Position numbers and translations under genes: made by a program | Notes under the pieces: generated by a model | The model's input: the letters and a program-made list of their open reading frames with translations, nothing else | The model's database searches: none | What the model was told of the DNA's origin: nothing | Part shown: piece after piece, positions 47,601 to 56,858 of the stretch | Numbering within the stretch: the stretch's first letter is position 1 | Layout of the letters: each line of letters begins with the position of its first letter | NCBI GenBank assembly: GCA_945861435.1 | Contig: CAMAUX010000023.1 | Coordinates: 18,413-82,412, forward strand | Length of the DNA stretch: 64,000 nucleotides | Reading direction: 5' to 3' | From: Chthoniobacter flavus | GTDB taxonomy: Bacteria > Verrucomicrobiota > Verrucomicrobiia > Chthoniobacterales > Chthoniobacteraceae

Positions 47601-48164
47601 GAAGTCGACCGCTCCACCGGCGCCTTCGAACTCCTCACCGACTCCGCCTTCCCCACCGGACAAGCCATCTTCCCCTCCTCCACCCCACAACAACTGCGCT
47701 ACGACGAACGCATCCTCACCCTCGGCCTCAACCAACTCATCGACCGCGAATTCGCCCTCGGCGCCCGCTACCGCCACACCACCGCAGACCTCAGCACCTC
47801 CTACCCTCTCATCCCCTCCTCCATCGCACCCGCCGCCCACGCCACAGACTCCGGCACCCTCCAACATCTCCTCCTCTGCGCCAACTGGAACTCCCCCTCC
47901 GGTTGGTTCGCACGCGCAGAAGCCAACTGGTACTCCCAAAACCAAGAACGCTCCCTCGCCTCTCTCCCGCCCACCCACACCGGCGACGACGACTTCTGGC
48001 AGTTCCATCTCCAGACCGGCTACCGCTTCCACCGCAACCTCTGCGAGATCACCACCGGCATCCTCAATATCACAGGCGCCGACTACCGCCTCAGCCCCCT
48101 CACCTCCAACGAGCTCCTCCCCCGCGATCCCACCCTCTTCGTCCGCGTCCGCCTCAGCTTCTAG
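44643..48164 (+). CDS. FecR domain-TPR-outer membrane beta-barrel protein
   Basis: A 1173-residue exported protein. Signal peptide TLRILPLLCLLATSAAHLHG. Residues about 30-165 form a FecR domain (VLEARDRIGTGESSRAVLRM, SATGGLRGTQLLVRVAKDG, HVLEGRVDLANPHG). Residues about 190-520 are TPR repeats (NAWLGLGLTKIKQGHTSEGR, AFEAAIAIDPALG). From about 590 the sequence is a TonB-dependent-receptor-like barrel ending in FVRVRLSF, with a final Phe as in outer-membrane proteins. The GTG at 44643 starts the signal peptide; the longer open frame upstream is shadow. It sits one base before the cyclase gene, which argues for a joint sensory function. Confidence 0.82.
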   Translation: MNLSTLRILPLLCLLATSAAHLHGAENQAILVEKEGRVVLTKSGKPTAPAEKGAVLEARDRIGTGESSRAVLRMSERWFARIDEETELTITPAAFGAKDAKALDVALGGAFIYSREAEGEVQIQTPSATGGLRGTQLLVRVAKDGTSHFHVLEGRVDLANPHGRVSLAAGEAGEASKDKAPRKTAVIQARNILQWALYYPAVLQPEDLPLSQTEQRHLDPSLNAYRQGDLLAALALHPKNIPPTSTNTRLYHAAVLLAAGRVDAARAAIAQTPTEHPARKALELMLAAVLLHERPAPLPDSPSASALIAESYYQQSRSQLAPALDAARRAAALLPTSGFAWTRVAELEFSHGRIPAARAALARALHHTPRNAQAHALSGFLLCAENRIAPAQSAFEAAIAIDPALGNAWLGLGLTKIKQGHTSEGRADLQTAATLEPTRSFLYSYHGKALSAAGLSSLARKDLDLARQLDPADPTPWLYSAIQNQQENAYNTAIADFRESLRLNENRRVYRSQFLLDQDRAVRGANLAKVYQNAGMDDLAVREAVRAVEADYSNPSAHLFLANAYDALRDPSRVSLRHETPWFNELLLSFLLSPVGGGPLSQFVSQQEYSKLLETDGLGGSYLGEWRSDGILTQRASTFLTSGRFSAGIDALYHYDNGLRPNNATSREEIYWQFKYQLSPDDVLYSLGKFQDQESGDRFLTTDNRPLSPRLDFEEKQQPGLLLAGLNHRWAPGSHTLFLGGRLAAQQRITDPLTNQLILAHSDAPPLGSIPPESIASDPFNLSIQRKFEIYSAELQHLWDTEHHTLLLGSRIQDGTFSTSASLSALNPATQPLYSNPAADQLFDTPFSRQSFYTYDFLKLTPTLTLLGGASWDHIEKPVNFRSAPISSRSESIERFNPKIGAVFSPSQALSLRAAYTESLGGVSFDESVRLEPAQFAGFNQSFRTIISESLVGSVEAPVFKTLGLAAEGALPSNTWWSASLHLLRQEVDRSTGAFELLTDSAFPTGQAIFPSSTPQQLRYDERILTLGLNQLIDREFALGARYRHTTADLSTSYPLIPSSIAPAAHATDSGTLQHLLLCANWNSPSGWFARAEANWYSQNQERSLASLPPTHTGDDDFWQFHLQTGYRFHRNLCEITTGILNITGADYRLSPLTSNELLPRDPTLFVRVRLSF

Positions 48165-48165
48165 C

Positions 48166-50346
48166 ATGAAACGCCTCCTCCCATGGTGCGCCGCCCGCCA
48201 GGCCGCCATCATGCACATCCTCCTCTCCCTCCTCCTCGCAGGCACCGGCTGGTTCGCCCTCCAATGGCGCGAAATCCTCTGGCCCAAAGCCGGTAACACC
48301 CCCCTCGACTGGCGCGACCTCGGAATGGATCCCTTCCAATCCCTCAGCTACGATCTCCCCTTCCTTCTCCGCTCCTCCCTCCCTTCCTTCCTCCGCCCGC
48401 TCGCCGGCTCCCGCCCTTCCACCGATGGCGTCGTCCTCCTCTACATGGACGAACAATCCGCCAAGGAACTCGGCCAGACACCCGGCCGCGCCTACACACG
48501 CTCCCTCCACGCCAAACTCCTCGCACGCCTCGCCGCCGATGGCGCCACCGCCGTCGTCTTCGACGCCATCTTCGATTCCGACTCCCCAGACGACCCCGCC
48601 TTCGCCCAAGCCCTCGCCGCCCACGGCGGCGTCTTCCTCGGCGCCAGCATCGATTCCGACCACCAATCCTCCCTCACCCCAGACCAACGCGAACGCCTCC
48701 TCCAAACAGGCATCGCCACCGAACAACTCTCCAAACGCAACAAACTCCTCTACAAATCCGCCAAGGGCTGGGGCCTCCTCACCTTCCGCCCCATCGACGC
48801 CGATTACGGCGTGCGCCGCCTCTTCCCAGGCAAACCACGCGACGGCCTCGACCCATGGTCCGCCATCTCATGGCAGGTCGCACGCTTCGCCGGCGCCCCA
48901 CTCCCCGCCGACGACCACCCCTCCCGCTTCCAACGCCGCTGGATCAATTTCTACGGCCCACCCAACTCCCTCCAACACGCCTCCTATTCCCGCGCCCTCC
49001 AACAGGAAGGCGGCATCGCCCCGGAATTCTTCCGCAACAAAATCGTCCTCATCGGCGCTCGCTCCCAACTCGCCAGCGGCCCCGGCAAACTCCTCGACGA
49101 ATTCAGCACCCCATGGGCCCGCTTCAGCGGACGCTCCTTCACCCCAGGACTCGAAATCCACGCCATCTCCCTCCTCAACCTCCTCCACCACGACTGGCTC
49201 GATCGCCTTCCCCTCCACACCGAATCCGCCTTCGTCCTCCTCCTCGGCCTCGCCCTCGGCGCCCTCCGCTACCTCAAACCCCTGCGCGCACTCGGCGCCT
49301 CCCTCCTCATCGCACTCGCAGTCACCGCCGCCGCCCTCCACCTCCAGTGGCAACACCACCTCTGGTCCAATTGGAGCGTCCCCGTCCTCCTCCAAATCCC
49401 CCTCGCCGCCATCGCCGCCGTCGTCTCCCGCTACTACCTCGAGGAACGCAATAAACGCAAACTGCGCTCCGCATTCGGCTTCTACCTCTCCGAAAAACTC
49501 GCCGAGGAAATCTCCGAACGCAGCTTCAGCCTCGCCCCAGGCGGCCAGAAGGTCCAGGCCACCATGATGTTCACCGACATCGAGGGCTTCACCACCCTCT
49601 CCGAAGCCCTCGGCGATTCCGCACGCCTCGGCTCCGAACTCGTGCGCTACTTCACCAAATCCACCGACATCATCCTCGAAGAACACGGCACCGTCATCAA
49701 ATTCATCGGCGACGCCGTCTTCGCCGCATGGGGCGCCCCAGTCCCCCAAAACGACCAAGCCGAACGCGCCGTGCGCGCCGCTCTCGCCCTCGCAGAAGCC
49801 ACCCGCATGCAAGTCGAGGTCCCCTCCGAGGACGGCTCCTCACGCCACGTCTCCATCTGCACCCGCATCGGCATCCACACCGGCGAAGCCCTCGCTGGCA
49901 ACCTCGGGAGCGCTCGCCGATTCGATTACACCCTCATCGGCGACAGCGTGAACTTCGCCGCGCGCCTCGAGGGCCTCAATAAATACACCGGCACCACCAT
50001 CCTCCTCTCCGAAGCCACCGCCCACGCCCTCAAAGACCAATTCGTCCTCCGCCCACTCGGCGTCTTCCAAGTCAAAGGCAAACTCAAAGGCGTCTCCATC
50101 CACGAACCTCTCAGCGACTCCTCCCTCCCACCCCCAGACTGGCTCCCCCTCTGGCACACCGCCCTCGATCACTGGAACACTCAACGCCTCCAAGACGCCC
50201 GCGCCGCCTTCGAATCCGTGCGCTCCCTGCGCAACGGCTCCGACGGCCCCTCCGAGTTCTACCTCGCCCGCCTCGAAAAACTCGCCCTCCACCCCCACAA
50301 CCCCGCCTCCCCGTGGACCGGCATCGTCGCCCTCGACGAAAAATAG
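48166..50346 (+). CDS. CHASE2-domain class III adenylate cyclase
   Basis: A 726-residue membrane protein. An N-terminal membrane helix is followed by an extracytoplasmic CHASE2 sensor domain (about 40-340; GVVLLYMDEQSAKELGQTPG, VVFDAIFDSDSPDD, GLEIHAISLLNLLH), three further helices, and a cytosolic class III cyclase (about 460-640). The metal-binding Asp are in MFTDIEGFTTLS and KFIGDAVFAAWG. The purine-specifying Lys (VIKFIGD) and Asp (RFDYTLIGD) and the transition-state Asn/Arg (SVNFAARLE) are present, so it should be active and make cAMP. The C-terminal 80 residues may be a TPR-like module. The start ATG 48166 follows the TAG of the FecR gene. Confidence 0.88.
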   Translation: MKRLLPWCAARQAAIMHILLSLLLAGTGWFALQWREILWPKAGNTPLDWRDLGMDPFQSLSYDLPFLLRSSLPSFLRPLAGSRPSTDGVVLLYMDEQSAKELGQTPGRAYTRSLHAKLLARLAADGATAVVFDAIFDSDSPDDPAFAQALAAHGGVFLGASIDSDHQSSLTPDQRERLLQTGIATEQLSKRNKLLYKSAKGWGLLTFRPIDADYGVRRLFPGKPRDGLDPWSAISWQVARFAGAPLPADDHPSRFQRRWINFYGPPNSLQHASYSRALQQEGGIAPEFFRNKIVLIGARSQLASGPGKLLDEFSTPWARFSGRSFTPGLEIHAISLLNLLHHDWLDRLPLHTESAFVLLLGLALGALRYLKPLRALGASLLIALAVTAAALHLQWQHHLWSNWSVPVLLQIPLAAIAAVVSRYYLEERNKRKLRSAFGFYLSEKLAEEISERSFSLAPGGQKVQATMMFTDIEGFTTLSEALGDSARLGSELVRYFTKSTDIILEEHGTVIKFIGDAVFAAWGAPVPQNDQAERAVRAALALAEATRMQVEVPSEDGSSRHVSICTRIGIHTGEALAGNLGSARRFDYTLIGDSVNFAARLEGLNKYTGTTILLSEATAHALKDQFVLRPLGVFQVKGKLKGVSIHEPLSDSSLPPPDWLPLWHTALDHWNTQRLQDARAAFESVRSLRNGSDGPSEFYLARLEKLALHPHNPASPWTGIVALDEK

Positions 50347-50450
50347 CAATCCAAAAGGACATCCGCCTCACAACCTCCCCGCCTCCCCACTACAAGCCAC
50401 CGCCACCCTGCAACCCGCCGACAGCATCAGGTAAAACCCTAATCACGACC

Positions 50451-50479
50451 TTGTTTTGATGAATCTACACAGTTATACA
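50451..50479 (+). promoter_or_regulatory. predicted promoter of the RCC1/cohesin operon
   Basis: TTGTTT (50451-50456) and TATACA (50474-50479) are separated by exactly 17 bases in a locally AT-rich spot. Transcription would start near 50486, about 93 bases before the signal-peptide ATG of the first RCC1 paralogue. It is the best sigma-70-like promoter in the second half of the window. Confidence 0.55.
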
Positions 50480-50578
50480 ACGACCCCAGTCTCGCAGGTC
50501 ATGGTCACCCACCTCACACCCACCCATGCCGCTCTCCGAGCCGCCCCAGCCCGGCTCCCCACCCCGCACTCCTCCAGT

Positions 50579-52144
50579 ATGCACTCCTTCGCCGCCGCAC
50601 TGCTCCTCGCCCTCATCGCGCTTCTCACCATCCCCGCCGCCCACGCTGCCAACACCGCCCCCACCCCCACCATCGTCTCCGCCGTCATGCGTCCAGGCAC
50701 TAACCTCATGGACGTCATCTACCAGATTAACGACCCCGACGATGCCACCGTGCGCGTACGCGCCCTCGCCTTCGTCGACGGCACCCGCTCCTTCGCCAAA
50801 GTTCTCAAACCCGTCACCTTCGTAGGCAACACCGCCGCCAACCTCGGCGACGCCATCCCCACCAACACCCCCACACTCCTCACCTGGAACGTCGCCGCCG
50901 ACTGGAACATCGACCTCGGCCAGGTCAAATTCGAAATCCTCGCCCTCGATAGCCGCGGCCTCCTCCCCATCGACTGGATCGCCATCCCAGCAGCCTCCGG
51001 CCAGCCCGCCCTCACCATCTCCAAGGACACCCCCACCGACGCCACCGTCCTCAACGCCCTCTTCTGGCTCTACGCCGACAACGACCCCGGCCTCTCCCTC
51101 ACCAACGGCATCCTCACCGGCAACGCCCAGAGCGGCGTCTTCAACGGAGTGCCGCTCGCCGATGCGGCCACCGTCCCAACCTACGCCGCTCCGTTTGTCC
51201 TCAAGCGCATGAACCTCGATGTCCCCACATCCACGGAAATCGCCTACGCAAACAACACCGCCCGCGCCGGCCTCCTGAACCCCACAAACTGGCACGCACT
51301 CAACCGCCCATCGACCGGCCTCTCCATCCTCTCCGCATGGGGCAAAAACGATTCCGGCCAAGCCACCGTCCCCAAGGGCCTCTCTGATGTCACCGCCATC
51401 GCTGCAGGTTACCAGCACTCCCTCGCGCTCAAATCCGACGGCACCGTCGTTGCGTGGGGAAGCAACAACTCCGGCCAGGCCACGATCCCCGCCGGCCTCT
51501 CCGGTGTCACCGCAATCTCCGCGGGCTACATCTTTTCCCTCGCACTCAAGGCCGACGGCACCGTCGTCGCATGGGGCAACAACACCAATGGCGAATGCAA
51601 CGTCCCCGCCGGCCTCTCCGGCGTCACCGCCATCAGCGCGGGCTACCAGCACGCCCTCGCTCTCAAATCCGACGGCTCCGTCGTCGCATGGGGAATCAAC
51701 AACTATGGCCAGTGCACCATCCCCGCCACTCTCTCCGGCGTCACCGCCATCGCCGCGGGCTGGAACCAATCCATCGCCCTCAAAACCGACAAAACCCTCA
51801 CCGGATGGGGCGCCTTCACGACCCCGCCCACCGGACTCACCGGTGTCACCGCCGTCGCCAAAGGCTGGGATCATGCCCTCGCACTCAAATCCGACGGCAC
51901 CGTCGTCGCATGGGGAACCAACAGCTACGGCCAGGCCACCGTCCCTTCCGGCCTTTCCGGCGTCACCGCCATCGCCGCCGGCCACGACCATTCCCTCGCC
52001 CTCAAAGCCGACGGCTCCATCGTCGCATGGGGAAGAAACACTGACGGTCAGACCACCACCCCCGCAGGCGTCTCCGGCGTCACCAAAATCGCCTCCTCCC
52101 TCAACGCCTACCACTCCCTCGCCCTCAAAGCCAAGGCTCCCTGA
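50579..52144 (+). CDS. secreted seven-blade RCC1-like protein, paralogue 1
   Basis: A 521-residue exported protein: signal peptide MHSFAAALLLALIALLTIPA, a 200-residue N-terminal domain shared by the five tandem paralogues (APTPTIVSAVMRPGTNLMDV, DWNIDLGQVKFEILALDSRG, NALFWLYADNDPG), then seven RCC1-like repeats of about 39 residues (SDGTVVAWGSN--GQ-TIPAGLSGVTAISAG--HSLALK). Blade 5 is shortened (35 residues), lacking the N-GQ-P segment. Seven repeats fit one closed propeller. The ligand is unknown. It begins the operon and ends four bases before paralogue 2. The open frame upstream to 50456 is not used. Confidence 0.85.
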   Translation: MHSFAAALLLALIALLTIPAAHAANTAPTPTIVSAVMRPGTNLMDVIYQINDPDDATVRVRALAFVDGTRSFAKVLKPVTFVGNTAANLGDAIPTNTPTLLTWNVAADWNIDLGQVKFEILALDSRGLLPIDWIAIPAASGQPALTISKDTPTDATVLNALFWLYADNDPGLSLTNGILTGNAQSGVFNGVPLADAATVPTYAAPFVLKRMNLDVPTSTEIAYANNTARAGLLNPTNWHALNRPSTGLSILSAWGKNDSGQATVPKGLSDVTAIAAGYQHSLALKSDGTVVAWGSNNSGQATIPAGLSGVTAISAGYIFSLALKADGTVVAWGNNTNGECNVPAGLSGVTAISAGYQHALALKSDGSVVAWGINNYGQCTIPATLSGVTAIAAGWNQSIALKTDKTLTGWGAFTTPPTGLTGVTAVAKGWDHALALKSDGTVVAWGTNSYGQATVPSGLSGVTAIAAGHDHSLALKADGSIVAWGRNTDGQTTTPAGVSGVTKIASSLNAYHSLALKAKAP

Positions 52145-52148
52145 CCCT

Positions 52149-53705
52149 ATGCGCCGCCCGCTTCTCCTCTGCCACCTCGCACCGCTGCTCCTCGCAGTCG
52201 CCTCGGCCTTGGGCGCCAACACCGCCCCCACCCCGCAGATCATCTCCGCCGCCATGCGCCCGGGCACCACCCTCATGGACGTCGTCTACCAGGTCAACGA
52301 CCCCGACGACGCCACCGTCCGCGTCCGCGCACTCGCCTTCGTCAATGGCACCCGCTCCTTCGCCTCCGTCCTGCGCCCCGTCTCCTTCGTCAACGACACC
52401 GCCTCCAACCTCGGCGACTCCATCCCCTCCAACACCACCCGCGTCCTCACATGGAACGTCGCCGCCGATTGGAGCATCGACCTCGGCCAGGTCAAATTCG
52501 AGATCCTCGCCCTCGATAGCCGCGGCCTCCTCGGCTTCGACTGGATCGCCATCCCAGCAGCCGCCGGCCAGCCCGCCCTCACCATCTCCAAGGACGCTCC
52601 CACCGACGCCACCGTCCTCAACGCCCTCTTCTGGCTCTACGCCGACAACGACCCCGGCCTCTCCCTCACCAACGGCATCCTCACCGGCAACGCGCAGAGC
52701 GGCGTGTTCGAGAGCATCCCACTCGCGGATGCCGCCACCGTCCAACCCTACGGCGCCGCCTACGCCCTCATGCGGATGAACCTCCATCCCGCCCCCGTCA
52801 CCGATCTCGCTTATGCCTCCTCAGCAGCCCGCGCCGGCTTGCTGAACGCATCCGGCTGGCATCCGGTCAACAAACCCTTCGGTGGCCTCACCGTCCTCAT
52901 GGCATGGGGCAGCAACTCGAACAGCCAGATTAACATTCCCAGCACGCCCGTTGGCATCATCGCGGCCGCAGGTGGCTGGGGCCAGACCATTGCCCTCAAA
53001 GGCGATGGCACCGTCATCGGCTGGGGCAACAACAACCTTGGCCAAATCACGCCACCGACCGGACTCACCAGTGTCACCAGTATCTCCAAGGGATGGGACC
53101 ACAGCCTCGCTCTGAAGGCGGATGGAACTGTCGTCGCATGGGGCTCCAACGGTTCCGGACAGACCACCATCCCCACCGGCCTTTCCAGCGTCATTGCCAT
53201 CGCTGCAGGTGGATTCCACAACCTCACCCTCAAGTCCGATCGCACCGTGGTCGCATGGGGCAAGAACGACTCCGGCCAGTGCAACATCCCAACCGGCCTC
53301 TCGAACGTCACAGCCATTGCTGCCAAGGCAAACCATTCCCTTGCCCTCAAATCCGACGGCACCGTGGCCGCATGGGGCAGTCTAGCCACCGTCCCCACAG
53401 GTCTCACCGGCGTCACCGCCATCGCGGCGGGCGACTCCCACAACCTCGCCCTCAAATCCGACGGCACAGTAGTCGCATGGGGCAGCAACACCAATGGCGA
53501 ATGCAATGTCCCCTCCGGCCTTTCCAAAGTCACCGCGATCTCCGCCGGTTCATCCCACAACCTCGCCCTCAAGTCGGACGGCACCGTCGTCGCATGGGAC
53601 AAGAACGACTTCGGCCAGTCCACCGTCCCAGCAGGCGTCTCCGGCGTGATCCACATCGCAGCCGGGATCAACCACAACATCATCATCAAGTCGAAGACCC
53701 CGTGA
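52149..53705 (+). CDS. secreted seven-blade RCC1-like protein, paralogue 2
   Basis: A 518-residue paralogue with signal peptide RRPLLLCHLAPLLLAVASA, the common N-terminal domain (APTPQIISAAMRPGTTLMDV, DWSIDLGQVKFEILALDSRG) and seven RCC1-like blades (TVVAWGSNGSGQTTIPTGLS, TVVAWGKNDSGQCNIPTGLS). Blade 5 is again the shortened one (TVAAWGSLATVPTGLTGVTA). The last blade carries an unusual TVVAWDKND (Asp for Gly). The first 150 codons are nearly as conserved as in paralogue 1 at the DNA level, suggesting recent duplication or gene conversion. It overlaps paralogue 3 by four bases (GTGA). Confidence 0.85.
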   Translation: MRRPLLLCHLAPLLLAVASALGANTAPTPQIISAAMRPGTTLMDVVYQVNDPDDATVRVRALAFVNGTRSFASVLRPVSFVNDTASNLGDSIPSNTTRVLTWNVAADWSIDLGQVKFEILALDSRGLLGFDWIAIPAAAGQPALTISKDAPTDATVLNALFWLYADNDPGLSLTNGILTGNAQSGVFESIPLADAATVQPYGAAYALMRMNLHPAPVTDLAYASSAARAGLLNASGWHPVNKPFGGLTVLMAWGSNSNSQINIPSTPVGIIAAAGGWGQTIALKGDGTVIGWGNNNLGQITPPTGLTSVTSISKGWDHSLALKADGTVVAWGSNGSGQTTIPTGLSSVIAIAAGGFHNLTLKSDRTVVAWGKNDSGQCNIPTGLSNVTAIAAKANHSLALKSDGTVAAWGSLATVPTGLTGVTAIAAGDSHNLALKSDGTVVAWGSNTNGECNVPSGLSKVTAISAGSSHNLALKSDGTVVAWDKNDFGQSTVPAGVSGVIHIAAGINHNIIIKSKTP

Positions 53706-55273
53706 AACCGATTCTCGCCATTCTCGTCTTCGTCCTCGGCTTGAGCACCACGCTCCACGCCGCCAACACCGCCCCCACCCCCACCATCATCTCCGCCGCC
53801 ATGCGTCCGGGCACCACGCTCATGGACGTCATCTACCGCGTCACCGATCCCGACGACGCTACCGTCCGTGTCCGCGCACTCGCCTTCATCAACGGCACCC
53901 GCTCCTTCGCCAACATCCTGCGTCCCGTCACCTTCGTGGAGGGCACCGCTGCCAACCTCGGCGACTCCATCCCCTCCAACACCAACCAAGTCCTCACCTG
54001 GAACATTGGCACCGACTGGGGCGTCGGGCTCGGTCAAGTAAAGTTCGAGATCCTCGCCTTGGACAGTGCCGGACTCCTCCCCATCGACTGGATCACCATC
54101 CCCGCCGCTAGCGGCCAGCCCGCCCTCACCATCTCGAAGGACGCCCCATCCACCGCCTCCGTCCTCAACGCCCTCTTCTGGCTCTACGCCAACAACGATC
54201 CAGGCATCTCCCTCAACGACGGCGTTCTCGCCGCCAACGCGCAGAGCGGCGCCTTCAACGGCATCGCTCTTGCAAGCGGCGGCACCGTCAACACCTACGC
54301 AACGCCATTCGTATTCAAACGCATGAACGTCGACCTACCCACTCTCGCAGAACGATCTTACTCAATCAGCGCAGCCCGCACTGGAATCATTTCCACCACT
54401 GCGTGGCATGCAGTAAACCGACCTTGGGGCGGAATATCCATTCTGGTCGCGTGGGGCGCAACCTCGTCAGGTCTTTCCACTCTACCGTTAGACCCATTGA
54501 CCGCCGTGGGCGCAGGCCATTATTTTGCCCTCGGTATCCGATCTGACGGCACCGTCGTCTCTTGGGGCACTGGCTCGGCCACCGCCCAAGCCGGGCTTTC
54601 AGGTGTCACCGCCGTCGCCGGAGGCAACGGTCACTCTCTCGCGCTCAAAGCCGACGGGACGGTAGTCGCGTGGGGCTCCAACACGAACGGACAAACCACG
54701 ATTCCTGCGGGCCTCTCAGGGGTCACAGCGATTTCGGCAGGCGGATATTACAACCTCGCCCTCAAATCCGACGGTACCGTCGCCGCCTGGGGTGACAATT
54801 CATCTGGCCAAAGGACAATTCCCGCAGGCCTCTCAGGCATCACCGCGATCTCCGCAGGATTCAACCATTGCCTCGCACTCAAGTCCGACGGCACCGTCAC
54901 AGGCTGGGGCAGCAATGGCGAAAACCAGGCCACCGTTCCCACAGGCCTCTCAAACGTGACTGCAATCGCTGCCGGCTTCAGCCACTCCTTGGCTCTCAAA
55001 TCGAACGGCACGGTAATCGGGTGGGGTTCCAACACCAGTGGCCAGACGACCATCCCCTCGGGCCTTACGGGTGTCACTGCCATCGCTGCAGGCAACAAAT
55101 TCAGCGCCGCCCTCAAGTCCAATGGCACCGTGGTGATGTGGGGCACGGGGGCTCTTAGTCCATCCACAGGCTTGGGTAGCGGCGTTACAACCCCACCCGC
55201 CTGGCTCACGAACTCGTCCTCCATCACCGCCGGGCTCGACTTCATGCTCGCCTATACCTCCAAGGCCCTCTGA
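53702..55273 (+). CDS. secreted seven-blade RCC1-like protein, paralogue 3
   Basis: A 523-residue paralogue starting at GTG 53702 with signal peptide KPILAILVFVLGLSTTLHA. The N-terminal domain is conserved (DWGVGLGQVKFEILALDSAG). The seven blades are the most divergent of the set: blade 2 is shortened (TVVSWGTGSATAQAGLSGVT) and blade 7 is expanded (GALSPSTGLGSGVTTPPAWL). The DNA of the blades shows less C-ending codon bias than the N-domain, as if the two halves have different histories. Confidence 0.83.
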   Translation: MKPILAILVFVLGLSTTLHAANTAPTPTIISAAMRPGTTLMDVIYRVTDPDDATVRVRALAFINGTRSFANILRPVTFVEGTAANLGDSIPSNTNQVLTWNIGTDWGVGLGQVKFEILALDSAGLLPIDWITIPAASGQPALTISKDAPSTASVLNALFWLYANNDPGISLNDGVLAANAQSGAFNGIALASGGTVNTYATPFVFKRMNVDLPTLAERSYSISAARTGIISTTAWHAVNRPWGGISILVAWGATSSGLSTLPLDPLTAVGAGHYFALGIRSDGTVVSWGTGSATAQAGLSGVTAVAGGNGHSLALKADGTVVAWGSNTNGQTTIPAGLSGVTAISAGGYYNLALKSDGTVAAWGDNSSGQRTIPAGLSGITAISAGFNHCLALKSDGTVTGWGSNGENQATVPTGLSNVTAIAAGFSHSLALKSNGTVIGWGSNTSGQTTIPSGLTGVTAIAAGNKFSAALKSNGTVVMWGTGALSPSTGLGSGVTTPPAWLTNSSSITAGLDFMLAYTSKAL

Positions 55274-55276
55274 CCC

Positions 55277-56854
55277 ATGCACGCCCCACGCACGTCCCTC
55301 CAACTCGTTCTCCTGCTTCTGGCCGCAGTCGCCCCCATGTCAGCGCGGGCCGCAAACATCGCCCCAACGCCCACCATCATCTCTGCCGCCATGCGTCCAG
55401 GCACCACCCTCATGGACGTCATCTACCAGGTCAGTGACCCCGACGACGCCACCGTCCGAGTCCGTGCCCTCGCCTTCGTCAACGGCACCCGCTCCTTCGC
55501 CAACATCCTGCGTCCCGTCACCTTTGTGGAAGGCACCGCCGGCAATATCGGCAACTCCATCCCCGCCAACACCAACCAGGTGCTCACGTGGAACGTCGCC
55601 GCCGACTGGAACGTCGACCTCGGCCAGGTCAAATTCGAAATCCTCGCCCTCGATAGCCGCGGCCTCCTCGGCTTCGACTGGATCACCATCCCTGCCGCCG
55701 CAGGCCAGTCCGAACTCACCATCTCCAAGGACACCCCGTCCAATTCCGCCGTCCTCAACGCCCTCTTCTGGCTCTACGCCGACGGAGACCCAGGACTGTC
55801 CCTCTCCAATGGCGTGCTCACAGGCAACGCCCAAAGTGGCGTTTTCAATGAACTCATTCTCGCTGAAGGAACCACCCTCAAAGCCTACGCGCCGCCGTTC
55901 GTGGTAAAACGCATGAACCTGAGTGTGCCCAGCCTCGGAGAACTGTCCTACGCCAATGGCACCGCTCGCGCCGGCCTCAGCTCTGCCACCAGCTGGCACG
56001 TCGCGAATAGTGCATGGAGTGGCGTCCCCGTGGCCGTCGCATGGGGAAATAACGCGTCCGGCCAGACCACCGTCCCCACAGGCCTCTCAGACGTCATCGC
56101 CATGGCCGCCGGCAAAGACCACTCTCTCGCACTGAAATCGGACGGTACCGTCGTCGCATGGGGAACAGGCACTGCAGTTACCGGTATGCCAGCAGGCCTC
56201 TCGCGCGTTACCGCCATCGCTGCCGGATACAACCACTCCCTCGCCCTCAAGTCCGATGGCACCGTCGTCGCATGGGGAGACAGCACCTTCAGCAAAACGA
56301 CCGTGCCCACCGGCCTCTCCGGCGTCACCGCCATCGCCGCGGGCTACAGCCACTCCCTCGCCCTCAAATCCGATGGCACCGTCATTGGATGGGGATCCAA
56401 CACCCCATACGGCCAGACCACCATTCCCACAGGGCTATCCGGCGTCACCGCCATCGCATCGGGTTACTACCACGCGCTCGCGCTCAAATCCGACGGCACC
56501 GTCGTCACGTGGGGTTACACCGGGTACGGCTTGCGAACGATCCCAACAGGTCTCTCGGGAGTCATCGCCATCGCTGGAGGCAACTGGCACTCCCTTGCCC
56601 TCAAGTCCAACGGAACCGTCGTCGCTTGGGGAGACAACACCTCCGGCCAAACCACCGTCCCCGCAGGTATCTCTGGCGTCACCGCCATCTCCGCTGGCGC
56701 GCAATTCTCTCTTGCCCTCAAATCCAACGGCTCTGTCGCCGCTTGGGGAGACAACTTTTTTGGTCAAAGCACGATTTCTCCGGGCCTAACCGGCGTAACC
56801 ATCATCGCTGCAGGCGATGCCCACGCCCTTGCCCTCAAAGCCAAAGCCCCCTGA
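55277..56854 (+). CDS. secreted seven-blade RCC1-like protein, paralogue 4
   Basis: A 525-residue paralogue with signal peptide LQLVLLLLAAVAPMSARA, the common N-domain (APTPTIISAAMRPGTTLMDV, SELTISKDTPSNSAVLNALF) and seven blades. Blade 2 is shortened (TVVAWGTGTAVTGMPAGLSR), as in paralogue 3, while blades 3, 4 and 6 are near-consensus (TVIGWGSNTPYGQTTIPTGL). It starts three bases after paralogue 3 and ends four bases before paralogue 5. Confidence 0.85.
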   Translation: MHAPRTSLQLVLLLLAAVAPMSARAANIAPTPTIISAAMRPGTTLMDVIYQVSDPDDATVRVRALAFVNGTRSFANILRPVTFVEGTAGNIGNSIPANTNQVLTWNVAADWNVDLGQVKFEILALDSRGLLGFDWITIPAAAGQSELTISKDTPSNSAVLNALFWLYADGDPGLSLSNGVLTGNAQSGVFNELILAEGTTLKAYAPPFVVKRMNLSVPSLGELSYANGTARAGLSSATSWHVANSAWSGVPVAVAWGNNASGQTTVPTGLSDVIAMAAGKDHSLALKSDGTVVAWGTGTAVTGMPAGLSRVTAIAAGYNHSLALKSDGTVVAWGDSTFSKTTVPTGLSGVTAIAAGYSHSLALKSDGTVIGWGSNTPYGQTTIPTGLSGVTAIASGYYHALALKSDGTVVTWGYTGYGLRTIPTGLSGVIAIAGGNWHSLALKSNGTVVAWGDNTSGQTTVPAGISGVTAISAGAQFSLALKSNGSVAAWGDNFFGQSTISPGLTGVTIIAAGDAHALALKAKAP

Positions 56855-56858
56855 CTCC

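Noticed and set aside
44878..48165. Open frame running through the whole FecR gene in the frame of the cyclase, giving a 1822-codon ORF
   Set aside because: It encodes Ser/Pro/Thr/Ala-rich low-complexity sequence without family motifs before the cyclase ATG at 48166; it exists because C-ending codons of the FecR gene shift into TCC/CCN codons. The cyclase start and signal helix are clear.
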